Below are positions 43,312 to 56,225 of a DNA stretch of 64,000 bases, piece by piece. The stretch is from Watersipora subatra. Lineage: Eukaryota; Bryozoa; Gymnolaemata; Cheilostomatida; Watersiporidae. The stretch spans positions 38,233,143 through 38,297,142 of the forward strand of contig NC_088714.1 of NCBI RefSeq assembly GCF_963576615.1, read 5' to 3'. The notes under the pieces are model-generated. The model was not told the DNA's origin. It did no database searches and saw nothing but the letters and a program-made list of their open reading frames with translations. The translations under genes and the position numbers were made by a program. Within the stretch, counting starts at the first letter, position 1, and each line of letters opens with the position of its first letter.

Positions 43312-44275
43312 GTTAGTATGGATTCCTGCAACTTTCTTACGTAGCTTCAGCAATGAATCTTTTCTTTGTTCAATCCCTCATGATCTCAATGTGCTCTCTA
43401 GTTATTGAGAGAATGCACCAGTCATGTAATGGCGTTGCATATAACAATCATTTTTGGCCTTTGCCTTCCAAAAATACAGCAGTGGTTCAGTCATGAATGA
43501 GTAACATTTTTATCTTGAAACTAATTGAACTGGTCATGGCTATAGCCGTATACATTTGAAGATGCCAAAAATGTTTTGCTTGAGAATCAATACTGAATGG
43601 CACCATAGCCTTGGGTTACTGAATTGTCGCTGTTCAGATGGCTAATCATCGGTGGTAGGAGGTTTTGACAAGAGCGTCTTCTGTGTGGGAGATCTTTCTA
43701 GTATCCTATGTACTTTTATAGGCCACTTTGCAGTAAATATAGCTGCTGCTAAATAGGTCCAATTTGTGTGGGAGAGACCACGTACTATTCTAGATATTTG
43801 TAGAAAACTTTAGTTATTACAGTGTTGCTCTTATTGTCAGTTGATCTTATTTAGTCATTGTCAGCTTGATTATCAATATTACTGTTTTGCCAAAATCCAA
43901 TTGCAAAGGCAACCTAATCTAGTTTTTGTAGGCAAGTGCAAAGAAACAAAAGCAATTCTATTAGATCATGCATTTTTTTACTAAGAAAGTTTAAAACAAA
44001 TATTTGTGAGTTAAATTGTTTTGGTAATTTGATATTCAGTTGAGATATTTCACTACTCTTAGTTAAAGATCTAACCTATCTTGTTACATAATGGAAACTC
44101 GTGATGATTTATAGATACAGTACAAACCTATGATGTTTTACATTTGTAAAAGGTTGGAAGACTAAAGACTTACCTTACCAGAGAGTCAGCTTATTTGTCA
44201 AACTCCTGACAGGGGATATTTCGTTTTAAACTCTTGAAAGTATTACAAACAGCTAAGTACTTTTTTATGTTCCAG

Positions 44276-44501
44276 AAGAAAGTAGCTTCAAAAAATAGCA
44301 ACTCTGTGGGAGGCGTCCCTAATCCAACCTCTCAATCGCATGGTCCTGGAAGCCGGGCATCCGAACACCCACCCGCCGTCTCTCTGGTAAAGACTCAGTA
44401 CTCTGGCGTTTCTCCTAACATTCGAAAAGACAAAAGGCAAAATTCTTCTAGATTCAATATATCACAGAACCGGGAGTTACAAGCGCTACCGTCACTCTCA
44501 G
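44276..44501 (+). CDS. PPP2R5: PPP2R5 exon 3
   Basis: 75 codons plus one base, between TTCCAG and GTTAGT. A variable Pro/Ser-rich part leads into the conserved SSRFNISQNRELQALPSL that opens the B56 core. Confidence 0.95.
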
Positions 44502-45541
44502 GTTAGTGATATTGTTGTGTTGGTTTATTATCAAGACCTGTGTTACAGAAAGATCCATTACTGGAGGTGTAGTAGGTAATACAATCTCATGGCTAGCTAC
44601 TTCACATTGAGACCATTCTAGCGGTCTGGCGCTTTTCTACTTTTTAGCGGCTAAACTGTTTTGTGGTTTGTTTGTAAATTTGTTATTTGTTACGCTATTA
44701 TGTGTCTAATAGATTTAAAATAGTGGTAGAGTGAGCATGTATGTTTGATGAGAAATTGTCTTATGGGATGAGAGGATGTAATTGCTGTCTTGCTGATGCT
44801 TGAATACAGTTCAAAAGTCATTAATATAGCTTTAGCTGTTGAAGCAGCGGATGGATCAATACAACTAGTGGTTGCAAAGCCTATTCAACTATGAGTTATA
44901 GTGTTGTACCTTCTGTATTGAAACTATTGTGATGGTTCATTGAAAGCTTTATACTGAAATCAAATATTTCGAATTTGGTACTGCAAATTCAGTCTGGGCA
45001 TTTAGATTTTAAAAATCTATTCTTACAAGTAGGTTTTACATGGATGCTTTAGCTACGCTTGGGTGTTAGATTTTATTCTCTGCTACTTCATCTCTTCATT
45101 CATGCGTGTATAATTATGCAAACAATAGTTAAATTCCAGTATGACTCCAATGGCATCTTGTTAAATTCATAATTATTGCAAATATATTACTTCTCTTGCA
45201 GTAGAGTGCGCTCAGTGAAGGCATAGGCTACCACTGGAAACAGTCTATTGACAGTAATAGTATAGAGATAACGGAAGTGTTTCTTTAAACTCCAGTTTAT
45301 CTTTTCATACGCTCAACTCTGTCAATACGAGCTGCTAATAGTCTCACGATTTTAATCTAGCCGATGATAAGGTACTAATACTTTAAAAGTTGTTGAAGAA
45401 CTATGACAGGGTCAGCACCTTGGCTCATTGATGCCCTCATGCCCTTTTCGTTGAAATTCAAGGGTGAAGGCTTAAATGACATATTCAATATTGAAACATT
45501 TCCATATGTTTTGGCTTCCATTAGGAACAACTCTTTATTAA

Positions 45542-46448
45542 AGGTTGACTTGCAACAAAATTCACATTACAGTTGTTTGGTATCAAAAGATTCACCATGT
45601 CTTACTCTGCTGTGTTGTAGGTGCCAAATATGTTGAAATGTGATTATAAGCTTTTGAAAGCTCAAAAACGAACAGTTAATCGCCGTCATCACGAAACCGC
45701 TGTAGATTGGAATCAGTTTATTTTTCTGACGTAGTCATTACATTTGGTTATTGTTTTGTCCCGTGATGTTCTCACATAAATTGAAAGGCCATTAAAAGGC
45801 TCAATATAGAACTTCTTGTAGCACTAGTTTATGACAAACACTTCGGGTTTTACCGAAGAGCCCTTACTAAATATAGATGCTCGCTCGTTTACAGTTTTGT
45901 TTCGGATTGGTCTAATCGTCTAGTTGTAATCTGATTATGTGACCCTTACTTCTGGCCAAACAGCTCGAATAATTTCTGCAGCATTTTTCGACTATCACAG
46001 GGCACCAACAGGCTCGTCACGTTTATCAGAGGATGTTATGCACTCCTTCGAGCTAAGGTTAAATAATTAAACAAATTTTTAAGGTAGGTTTTGAGATATC
46101 AGTGCTCAAAGTAACAGCATTACAATGATGATGAAACAGACGTGTAAGAACAATAGACATCGTTTTATTGAATGCGTGAAGTATATTTGTGAAAATATTT
46201 CGACGGAAGAGGTTGCGTGAAAGTGTAAATAGAAGCCATCTTGTACAACTACCCATTTGAGCTGTTTTGGAAAGAGATTCTAATCTATGGCGGTCTTGTG
46301 ATGGCGGCGATTAACTGTTTGTTTTTGAGCTTTTAAGAGCTTGTAATCACATTTCCACATATTTTGTACCTACAACGCAGCAGAATAAAACATTGTGAAT
46401 CTTTTGATACCAAATAGCTGTAATGCGAATTTTGTTGCAAGTCAACCT
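45542..46448. mobile_element. 907-bp MITE with TTAA target sites
   Basis: TTAA on both sides (45538-45541 and 46449-46452). Inverted arms of about 190 bp begin AGGTTGACTTGCAAC. No ORF. TTAA duplications are used by piggyBac and Kolobok-type transposases. It sits in PPP2R5 intron 3. Confidence 0.85.
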
Positions 46449-46529
46449 TTAAGATAAGGTTGTGTTACCAAGTCGTTAATCAGTATTTCCTCAAACCTTA
46501 TGCCAAGGTTTTTAAATTGGCCTTTTCAG

Positions 46530-46729
46530 ATGCATCGGCAACTGAGCGAGAGGACCTCTTCTTGCAGAAGATCCGACAGTGCTGTGTGCTGTTTGATTTT
46601 GTGCAGGACCCCTTGTCTGACCTCAAATGGAAGGAAGTGAAACGAAGTTGTCTTTTGGAGATGGTAGATTTTGTATCTCGTAAGAAGGGTGTAATCACTG
46701 AGGCTATATATCCTGAAATTGTAAATATG
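46530..46729 (+). CDS. PPP2R5: PPP2R5 exon 4
   Basis: Codes [18 protein letters not shown] and the following helices up to YPEIVNM, donor GTGAGT. The acceptor lies only 78 bp after the TTAA MITE. Confidence 0.97.
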
Positions 46730-47197
46730 GTGAGTGCCAAGTTTTGGTAGTGGATGGTTGTTGGATTATAGAAGAGTTTAATTCTTGCACCATATCATGT
46801 TATTTGAGAGGCTCGGGCACATTGCTAAAGAGAGTTTTGTACATCGAGAATAACTTTTGTTTTTGTTTGTGAATGCAATAGATCTGTGCCATTGCAAACT
46901 GGGAACCAGTGATAAAGATTGTAAATACTACATACGCATAAGAATATTTCCTGTTCAGAGAATGTTTTCTTTTGTTCCTATCAGCGGACTGCCGAGCACT
47001 CGTTTCGTGCTCGACAGGCTCTATTTAGTGAATTAAGCTTTTCAGCTTTAAGATGATGCTAATTAAATAAAATTATGTCATTTTATAAAAGTTGTAAAAG
47101 TCCTTAATTTGTGATAATTTGTTAAGTGACTGAAAATGTATTCACAGTATTCTAAATAGGCATAATTCTGGTGGTCGCTGGTTTAGTTTAAAAAAGG

Positions 47198-47263
47198 CAA
47201 CGAAGTCAGCGACAGCAACAAAGTCAGCGACAGCAACAAAGTCAGCGACAGCAACAAAGTCCA
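47198..47263. repeat. 18-bp tandem repeat, about 3.5 copies
   Basis: CAACAAAGTCAGCGACAG repeated in PPP2R5 intron 4. Confidence 0.9.
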
Positions 47264-47476
47264 CATATTTTGCTAACATCGTTACAAACCAAACAGCATT
47301 ATTTTGGTCACAAGTCATTTTTTCCAGAGAGACAATCTTTTTTTAAACAGTCTGTAAGATTTAGACGCCTTGCTCTGGAGTAGTCGCGCAGGTCAATGGC
47401 AATAGCTATATAGCTGCGTATCTATTCGACTAACTTAATGACCTTGATGTTATGACCTCAACATTATTGCCATCTA

Positions 47477-48288
47477 CAGTGAAACTCGGATAAATCGCCC
47501 TCGGATATATCGAACATATGGTTAACTCGAATGGATTTGCTTGGTCCATTCCCATGCAGTGATAAATGGCTTTAGATAACTCGACTGAAACTCCCTTAAC
47601 TCGAACAGTTTTTTGCCAAACGGCTACCGAGACGGTTGGTACTATCGCTTTAGAATATCACTTCATTCCAAGCCATAAAGATAAACATCGACTTTTAGTA
47701 GTTCTTAGGCCTCGTTATTACCAACATCGGTAAATATTTTCTTTATCGACTTTTCTAAAGGTTTGCAAAAATCAAATTTTACCAAACATCCGCTTAGCGA
47801 TAAGCCCTCCGAAAGCAAGAAAAGCGAGGTAAAATTTGGATAACTTCAAAGTAATATCGGCAAAATTGATAATGGGTTTTTAATAGTAAAGCAGTTTTGT
47901 AATAACTGACTTACTGCAAAATTGATCTTGGTTAAAACGCTCGGTAGAAAAATACGTATGTATTTTTTCTGAGCGTTTTAACCGCGATCAAGTTTTGCCA
48001 ATTTTAATCTGAGAACATCCTGGCAGTCACATCACCTAAAGCAACAAACAAATCTCAAGTGATAGTAAAATATCTATACTTTCTGATTAAAAATATTTAA
48101 AACTTCACACGAGAGACCCTTTAACTTGCAACAAGCAATCTATGCTTTTGATTGATATATAGTTTGTATATGTACATGTATCTACTGATAAATACGTGCA
48201 CTTATGACTGTCCTGATAACTTGAACGCTCTAATAACTCCAACACTTTTGCTCGGTCCCTTGAAGTTTGAGTTATCCGAGTTTCACTG
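47477..48288 (+). mobile_element. 812-bp pogo/Tc1-type MITE
   Basis: TA on both sides (47475-47476 and 48289-48290). Terminal repeats are CAGTGAAACTCGGATAA and its complement, and further inner copies of the AACTCGAA words are present. No transposase. A relative lies inverted at 29650-30218. It is inside PPP2R5 intron 4. Confidence 0.85.
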
Positions 48289-49047
48289 TATTTATTATTA
48301 CGCGTTCGTTTGTTTGAAGATTTTGTGGAGCTTTGTGTAAGATTGTTTCATATTTTTTCACTAAACGCAAATCTTATGTCAAATGTAATTACGGGGTGTT
48401 TTAAAGCAAATTTTTTTGGACAAACTCTGCCAAGGAGACTCAGTTTATTGCATGCTATTGTTTATTGGTATGCGCAACATTATTTTGCTGTTACACCAGT
48501 TTGTAAGTGATCACCGGTTGATTTTACTTCCATTTTTGTTTTTTTTTTCAATTTTTTTTCAAAGCTTCCACTATTTGCGAAGCGAGAAACACTAAATGAG
48601 ACTGATTTATTGCTATCCGGTTATATTTAAGCGTAGGTGAAGTATTGCGCAGCACTAAGATATGAAACTGGCAGCTTCCGAACACAGCTATCACACAAAG
48701 GGCTAACAGAGAGAAAATAATAAAATGTGTTTTGACAAATTATGATCAAAGTTTATTATTCAAAGTATGCAAAAGTACCACTGGATTAATGGAATAATAC
48801 ATGTACATTATCGAGTATTTCTGTAATTACAAGTTATACATGAGAAGTATTTCTTACACCAGCAGTACACCCTGTTGCAATGTGTGAAGATTGTCAACCT
48901 GCCTTAATAGAGAAGGTTAAAACCTGACCAGCTGAAGATAGCTCACAGATTTATAATGAAAATTTTAAACTCTCAAGCGTGTGCACAGGTAACAAGTTGC
49001 TCAAGTAATTTGATTTTTATTCTGTTAAAGAACTCGCATATTTTTAG
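48289..49047. other. PPP2R5 intron sequence, nothing recognised
   Basis: AT-rich intron between the pogo-type MITE and exon 5, with only short chance ORFs. Confidence 0.6.
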
Positions 49048-49251
49048 TTTTGTGTGAACTTATTCCGAACCCTTCCTCCATCCACAAACCCTACTGGAGC
49101 TGAGTTTGATCCAGAAGAAGATGAACCAACACTAGAGGCAGCTTGGCCGCATCTCATGATTGTTTATGAGTTGTTTCTGCGCCTTCTCGAGTCTCCTGAC
49201 TTTCAGCCCAACATTGCCAAGCGGTTCATTGACCAAAGATTCGTTACCCTG
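49048..49251 (+). CDS. PPP2R5: PPP2R5 exon 5
   Basis: 68 codons between TTTTTAG and GTGAGC. Contains [18 protein letters not shown] and [17 protein letters not shown], among the most conserved B56 segments. Confidence 0.97.
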
Positions 49252-49667
49252 GTGAGCTTTTCATCTGAGGAGCTAATACATAACTGCATGGCTCTTTCCT
49301 AGTCTAGGATTGGTCTTGGTTTCTCTTTTGTCTCGCTCGTATGCCCGTAATGCAAGATTACTCGACAGTCATAACTAACTCTTATCAACTCTATAACTCT
49401 ATTGCTTTTCAAATGCCACTGATAAAACATTCGCTTTAAAGCTGTCAGTCTTTCTAGCTTATCTCTGCTAGATTAAGGTTATGGTATTATATCGATATCA
49501 GGAGAGCTTAACTATTGGTCATTATTTAAGCCTCTGTTTGTGAGAATTATCAAATCACATTAAAACTTCAATACATACGTCGATGCTCTTATCTTCTCAA
49601 TACTTATTAAATAGACAAAAGCGATAAAACTGGAAGAATTTAGTCTCTAGCTAAGACAATAGGACTA

Positions 49668-50315
49668 CCGTAAGTCCTTATGCTCAAGCCGCGCGGCTTG
49701 TCGTTGAGCGCGGCTTCTGGTTCAAGGTAATAAGCCGCGGCTAAATCCAAGTTTTTAAAACTTACGTGAGGCTTAGGGCGGCTTCTCGATAAATGCGGTC
49801 TCTGCTCAGCTCCGCGCTATAACCATAGAACTTCAGTCATGATACACTTTTATGTACGGGATTTTGGCGACCTACTCATTTATTTTCAGGGTCATGTTTA
49901 TGGAATACTTTAGACTAGCGAAGAATTTATCGCTAATGTTTAACTCACCACAGTCGTAGGTCATTAAAACCGTTTCATTCCTGACCGCATATTTCCATAA
50001 ACGTGAAGCCTTCTAGCAGCGCTATAAAAGTTTAGCTGAGACATGAAAAAAAGTTGTTGATGCAAGGGTTTAGAAATTTTTATTCGAACTTGGAAGTAAA
50101 AGAAAATTCTTTTCACATGTACTGATGTAGCTTGTTTTCTTATTCAAGAGTATTGGGTATAACGAAACCCTTCTCAACACTCTCGCTCCTGAAGGGGTCA
50201 AGGACGACAACACCTCGGTCATTAGCCGCGGTCTGTGGGCATACGCGGCTTGTTGGAGGATTATTTTTTCTTTCGTGAATCATCTGGTTTTGAGCACAAG
50301 CATGAGGACTTACGG
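49668..50315. mobile_element. 648-bp mariner-like MITE
   Basis: TA on both sides (49666-49667 and 50316-50317). Ends CCGTAAGTCCTTATGCT and CCGTAAGTCCTCATGCT are inverted. GCCGCGGC words inside make it more GC-rich than its surroundings. It is in PPP2R5 intron 5. Confidence 0.8.
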
Positions 50316-50317
50316 TA

Positions 50318-50930
50318 TTCTTTATCTCCATTCTAGTCAAGAATAGGCCGATCATATTATCGATGGATAAAGGTTTTGAAAAGAGTTTTACACACGGGTG
50401 CCTAATAGTTATCTTTTGGAACTTTTCGTATTCAGCTTTATAGATTCTTCAGCACTTCTGTCACAGCTTCAAGATAAACGCGTTTAGACAATTTTGATCT
50501 GGTAAAGAAAGCCTTCCAATACCTGGCTTCATATCAAATAGTTTGTTTTTAAATCTTTCAAAATAGCTTGGAAGCTCTCTTAAACAATATTTGCTATATT
50601 GCAGAGTTTGTGGCAAATTTTGTGTATGTTTCTAAAGTGCCTAAAGCAGTCATATTTATTAAAAAACCCTATGTTGTCCAGTTGCTTCATTGTGTTTTTT
50701 ATTTTTTTAAGGAAAAACATTAATTATTTTGGTATTTGGTTAATTTGCCATAATTTTGCATCGGTCTTCGTATGCAACTCTCTGTTTGCTAATATTTTAT
50801 TTTCTCTCAAATTGCAATTCATTCTAATGCGTCTTTTCTGATTTACATTTAATATTACTGTGTATGGATTGTAGACCTAATGTTGATCATTATTTACTGT
50901 AAACAGACATTTTATTAGGCTAGCGCCAAT
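50318..50930. other. PPP2R5 intron sequence, nothing recognised
   Basis: T-rich intron between the mariner-like MITE and the 31-bp repeat. Confidence 0.5.
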
Positions 50931-50936
50931 TAATCT

Positions 50937-51066
50937 AACATTTTTAAACATACAAGCATATTATTAGGTCATCATTAAACATATGAGCATATTATTAGGT
51001 CATCATTAAACATATGAGCATATTATTAGGGCATCATTAAACATACGAGCATATTATTAGGTCATG
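50937..51066. repeat. 31-bp tandem repeat, about 4 copies
   Basis: Unit CATATTATTAGGTCATCATT plus 11 bases, in PPP2R5 intron 5. Confidence 0.9.
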
Positions 51067-51165
51067 ATTTCATAAAGTGATTCTTTGATTACTCAGGCAA
51101 TTGAAAAGGTTTGCCTGGAAAAAACAATTATTTTGCTTCCAACTAATAAGATTATACCTAATTCA

Positions 51166-54100
51166 TGTTTGACATCCTTGACACATTTCTAAATGTATGC
51201 ATGGCATTCTTGACACACTTCTACACGTATGCGTGACATTCTTGACACACTTCTACATGTATGCATGACATTCTTGATACACTTCTACATGTATGCATGA
51301 CATTCTTGATACACTTCTACATGTATGCATGACATTCTTGATACACTTCTACATGTGTGCATGACATTCTTGATACACTTCTACATGTGTGCATGACATT
51401 CTTGATACACTTCTACATGTATGTATGACACTCTTGATACACTTCTACATGTATGCATAACATTCTTGATACACTTCTACATGTATGCATGACATTCTTG
51501 ACATACTTCTACATGTATGTATGACATTCTTGACACACTTCTACATGTATTCATGACATTCTTGATACACTTCTACATGTATGCATGACATTCTTGATAC
51601 ACTTCTACATGTATGTATGACATTCTTGACACACTTCTACAAGTATGCATGACATTCTTAATACACTTCTACATGTATGCATAACATTCTTGACATACTT
51701 CCATATGTATGCATGACATTCTTGATACACTTGTACATGTATGCATGACACTCTTGATACACTTCTACATGTATGCATGACATTCTTAATACACTTCTAC
51801 ATGTGTGCATGACATTCTTGACATACTGCTACATGTATGCTTGACATTCTTGACACACTTCTACATGTATGCATGACATTCTTGATACACTTCTACATGT
51901 ATGCATAACATTCTTGACATACTTCCATATGTATGCATGACATTCTTGATACACTTGTACATGTATGCATGACATTATTGACACACTTCTACATGTATGT
52001 ATGACATTCTTGACACACTTCTACATGTATGCATGACATTCTTGACACACTTCTACATGTATTCATGACATTCTTGATACACTTCTACATGTATGCATGA
52101 CATTCTTGATACACTTCTACATGTATGTATGACACTCTTGATACACTTCTACATGTATGCATGACATTCTTAATACACTTCTACATGTGTGCATGACATT
52201 CTTGACATACTTCTACATGTATGCTTGACATTCTTGACACACTTCTACATGTATGCATGACATTCTTGATACACTTCTACATGTATGCATAACATTCTTG
52301 ACATACTTCCACATGTATGCATGACATTCTTGATACACTTCTACATGTATGCATAACATTCTTGACATACTTCCATATGTATGCATGACATTCTTGATAC
52401 ACTTGTACATGTATGCATGACATTATTGACACACTTCTACATGTATGTATGACATTCTTGACACACTTCTACATGTATGCATGACATTCTTGACACACTT
52501 CTACATGTATTCATGACATTCTTGATACACTTCTACATGTATGCATGACATTCTTGATACACTTCTACATGTATGTATGACACTCTTGATACACTTCTAC
52601 ATGTATGCATGACATTCTTAATACACTTCTACATGTGTGCATGACATTCTTGACATACTTCTACATGTATGCTTGACATTCTTGACACACTTCTACATGT
52701 ATGCATGACATTCTTGATACACTTCTACATGTATGCATAACATTCTTGACATACTTCCACATGTATGCATGACATTCTTGACACACTTCTACATGTATGC
52801 ATGACATTCTTGATACACTTCTACATGTATGCATAACATTCTTGACATACTTCCATATGTATGCATGACATTCTTGATACACTTGTACATGTATGCATGA
52901 CATTATTGACACACTTCTACATGTATGTATGACATTCTTGACACACTTCTACATGTATGCATGACATTCTTGACACACTTCTACATGTATTCATGACATT
53001 CTTGATACACTTCTACATGTATGCATGACATTCTTGATACACTTCTACATGTATGTATGACACTCTTGATACACTTCTACATGTATGCATGACATTCTTA
53101 ATACACTTCTACATGTGTGCATGACATTCTTGACATACTTCTACATGTATGCTTGACATTCTTGACACACTTCTACATGTATGCAGGACATTCTTGATAC
53201 ACTTCTACATGTATGCATAACATTCTTGACATACTTCCACATGTATGCATGACATTCTTGATACACTTGTACATGTATGCATGACATTATTGATACACTT
53301 CTACATGTATTCATGACATTCTTGATACACTTCTACATGTATTCATGACATTCTTGATACACTTCTACATGTATTCATGACATTCTTGATACACTTCTAC
53401 ATGTATGCATAACATTCTTGACACACTTCTACATGTATGCATGACATTCGGGACACACTTCTACATGTATGCATGACATTCTTGACACACTTCTACATGT
53501 ATGCATGACATTCTTGACACACTTCTACATGTATGTATGACATTCTTGACACACTTCTACATGTATGCATGACATTCTTGACACACTTCTACATGTATTC
53601 ATGACATTCTTGATACACTTCTACATGTATGCATGACATTCTTGATACACTTCTACATGTATGTATGACACTCTTGATACACTTCTACATGTATGCATGA
53701 CATTCTTGACACACTTCTACATGTATGTATGACATTCTTGACACACTTCTACATGTATGCATGACATTCTTGACACACTTCTACATGTATTCATGACATT
53801 CTTGATACACTTCTACATGTATGCATGACATTCTTGATACACTTCTACATGTATGTATGACACTCTTGATACACTTCTACATGTATGCATGACATTCTTA
53901 ATACACTTCTACATGTATGCATGACATTCTTGACACACTTCTACATGTATTCATGACATTCTTGATACACTTCTACATGTATGCATGACATTCTTGATAC
54001 ACTTCTACATGTATGCATGACATTCTTGACACACTTCTACATGTATTCATGACATTCTTGATACACTTCTACATGTATGCATGACATTCTTGATACACTT

Positions 54101-54268
54101 CTACATGTATGCATGACATTCTTGATACACTTCTACATGTATGTATGACATTCTTAATACACTTCTACATGTATGCATGACATTCTTGACACACTTCTAC
54201 ATGTATGCATGACATTCTTGATACACTTCTACATCTATGCATGACATTCTTGACACACTTCTACATGT
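51166..54268. repeat. 32-bp satellite, about 97 copies, with higher-order structure
   Basis: The unit contains GACATTCTTGATACACTTC and ACATGTATGCAT. A marker variant GCTTGACATTC recurs near 52213, 52671 and 53151. The last interval is 480 bp, that is 15 units, showing higher-order duplication. It fills half of PPP2R5 intron 5. Confidence 0.97.
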
Positions 54269-55107
54269 ATGAATGTTTGAAGGCAGAGAAATATTTCAGT
54301 ATTTTCCTGTCACGGTTTCGCCGAAAGGTTTTTGCTATTGAAGATGCGTCAAACATGACGAGGATGTCTTATATAGCCTTGATTACTATTGACTTTGGCC
54401 CTTGCTCACAGTGTTGACTTTGGCATTTCGATCATTTCAAATTAAATAACTTTGAAATAATTGTAGAGGCCTGTCTTGTGTATGCAATGCGGTGCTGGCT
54501 TTGAAAAGCTTAGAATAGCGCCTAGTCACAACTCATGAATGAAATACAGCATTGAAAAGTTTCAACTATGCAAATTATAATTGACACATTTATTCTTGTA
54601 TACGTAGGCCAAGCCCACTAGGTAGTACATCACCTAATTCTCTTGTGTTATAATACTAGTATTACTAGTAATAGTGATTGTTGTAGCAGCACTAAAGAAA
54701 GCAGTACTAATACTCAGTGTTTTAGGGTGTCAAATATGATGCCAGTTATGTCGTAATTGCCCATAATCATGTTAGAGATAAGTTGTCTCTAATACGACTA
54801 ATTGTCACTTTGAGCGTGTGTTTCCATCAAATAATAAGCAGCTTGCATTGCATGGCTTATATACATGTGCTTTATATCCATCACATCAACAACTTTTCAC
54901 AAGCTAACAAATGTTTTGGTGTAAACTTTAAGAGTTTTAGGTTTTGGGCTGTTTAACCTGTAGGTAACCTGTAAGTAACCAGTTGAATTCTCTTTCATAT
55001 AATAAATTGCTGTAACATGTTCACATCATCCTTGTCATATTTTACTTTTGAATTAGTAAAGTAGATAACATCGGGTGTGTTTGCATTCTTTGGCATTGTT
55101 CTTGCAG
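54269..55107. other. PPP2R5 intron sequence, nothing recognised
   Basis: Unique sequence between the 32-bp satellite and exon 6. Confidence 0.6.
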
Positions 55108-55238
55108 CTCCTAGACTTGTTCGATAGCGAAGATCCCAGAGAGCGGGATTATTTAAAGACCATTCTCCATCGAATTTATGGCAAGTTCTTAGGGTTGCGT
55201 TCATACATCAGGAAGCACATCAACAATATATTCTATAG
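55108..55238 (+). CDS. PPP2R5: PPP2R5 exon 6
   Basis: 43 codons plus two bases between CTTGCAG and [21 protein letters not shown] to [13 protein letters not shown] find no following exon in the remaining 8.7 kb. Confidence 0.97.
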
Positions 55239-56096
55239 GTAAGCAACTTTTAAAGTCTACGGTGTTGGCACAGTAAGACAACCCGTTGAGCACGAATGAC
55301 AACTCAAGCGGCTTGCTTTCAAATTTTTAATTTTAGCCATCTATTTCCGTTTACAATTTAATTGTTATAAACTTAAAATACCACTGTAAAGTGTACAAAA
55401 ATCTTTGCGTACTAAATGTGAAATATTTAATGAACAAAGATTAATCATGATCTACTACTGTGATGAATCCTTTTCACACTGTAAACTGGCATTGCTGATA
55501 ACTATGATAGACACAATTGAGGTTAATCTCAATTTTCTATTGACACCTGAGATTTATCAAGCAATTTGAACTACTCATGTATCTACTAAATTACCTATCG
55601 CCAATAGCTTTTATTATTTTTACTATCAACGTCTTTCTTTTCATTTGCAGTTTCTTTATTTCTTGCGTGTTCAGATTGCAACAATAAGAAACTGATGCAG
55701 CTGGTGTCAAGTACAAATGAGTTCTCATCAGAAAATAAAATACAATAGAAGTTTGTTCTCTAATGTTTAAAATAAACCATTTTTTTTTGGAAAAAAGACT
55801 TCTTTTAGGGCTAATTTGTGGTTATAAATTCTCATATGAAATTTGCAAAAGTTGTTTGCAATTATTTTCTCTTTCATTTTTTAGTGTTTTTCTCTGTGAA
55901 GAAGTGTCTGCAATAACTTTGGTCTGACATTGGCAAAACCGGTTCTCTAACTTTCTGTGATAATTGAAAATCTTCCTTCGATTTGTGAAGCATGCATTAC
56001 AATATAGATCCATTACAAGCATCTGTGTTGCAATACACATTGCAATATAAGCATTACAATATAGATTGCATCACAAGCCCACACTTTTGCGTGAGC
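55239..56096. other. PPP2R5 intron sequence, nothing recognised
   Basis: AT-rich intron after exon 6. No further B56 exon seen. Confidence 0.6.
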
Positions 56097-56169
56097 TTGC
56101 AAATGCTCAAGATCTCACTTGCAAATGCTCAAGATCTCACTTGCAAATGCTCAAGATCTCACTTGCAAA
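56097..56169. repeat. 22-bp tandem repeat, about 3 copies
   Basis: TTGCAAATGCTCAAGATCTC plus AC, repeated. Confidence 0.9.
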
Positions 56170-56225
56170 GCACACACTTCCATTAAAACAGCTAGGGCCT
56201 ACTTGTTTTTATAAAAGTACACTCA

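Larger units (their letters stand above)
42773..55238 (+). other. PPP2R5: PPP2R5 (PP2A B56 regulatory subunit) locus, first six coding exons
   Basis: B56 subunits bind the PP2A scaffold and catalytic subunits and choose substrates through a HEAT-like fold. Coding exons: 42773-42799, 43237-43311, 44276-44501, 46530-46729, 49048-49251 and 55108-55238. Together they make 287 codons plus two bases, all with GT-AG borders and matching phases (0, 0, 1, 0, 0, then 2). The match to vertebrate delta and gamma types is strong ([54 protein letters not shown]). The rest, including the LxxIxE-binding pocket helices and C-terminus, must lie beyond 64000. Introns are enlarged by MITEs and satellites. Confidence 0.95.

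Noticed and set aside
52213..52912. ORFs in the 32-bp satellite
   Set aside because: The frame shifts every unit, so the peptide has a 96-bp period purely from the repeat. No gene signal.
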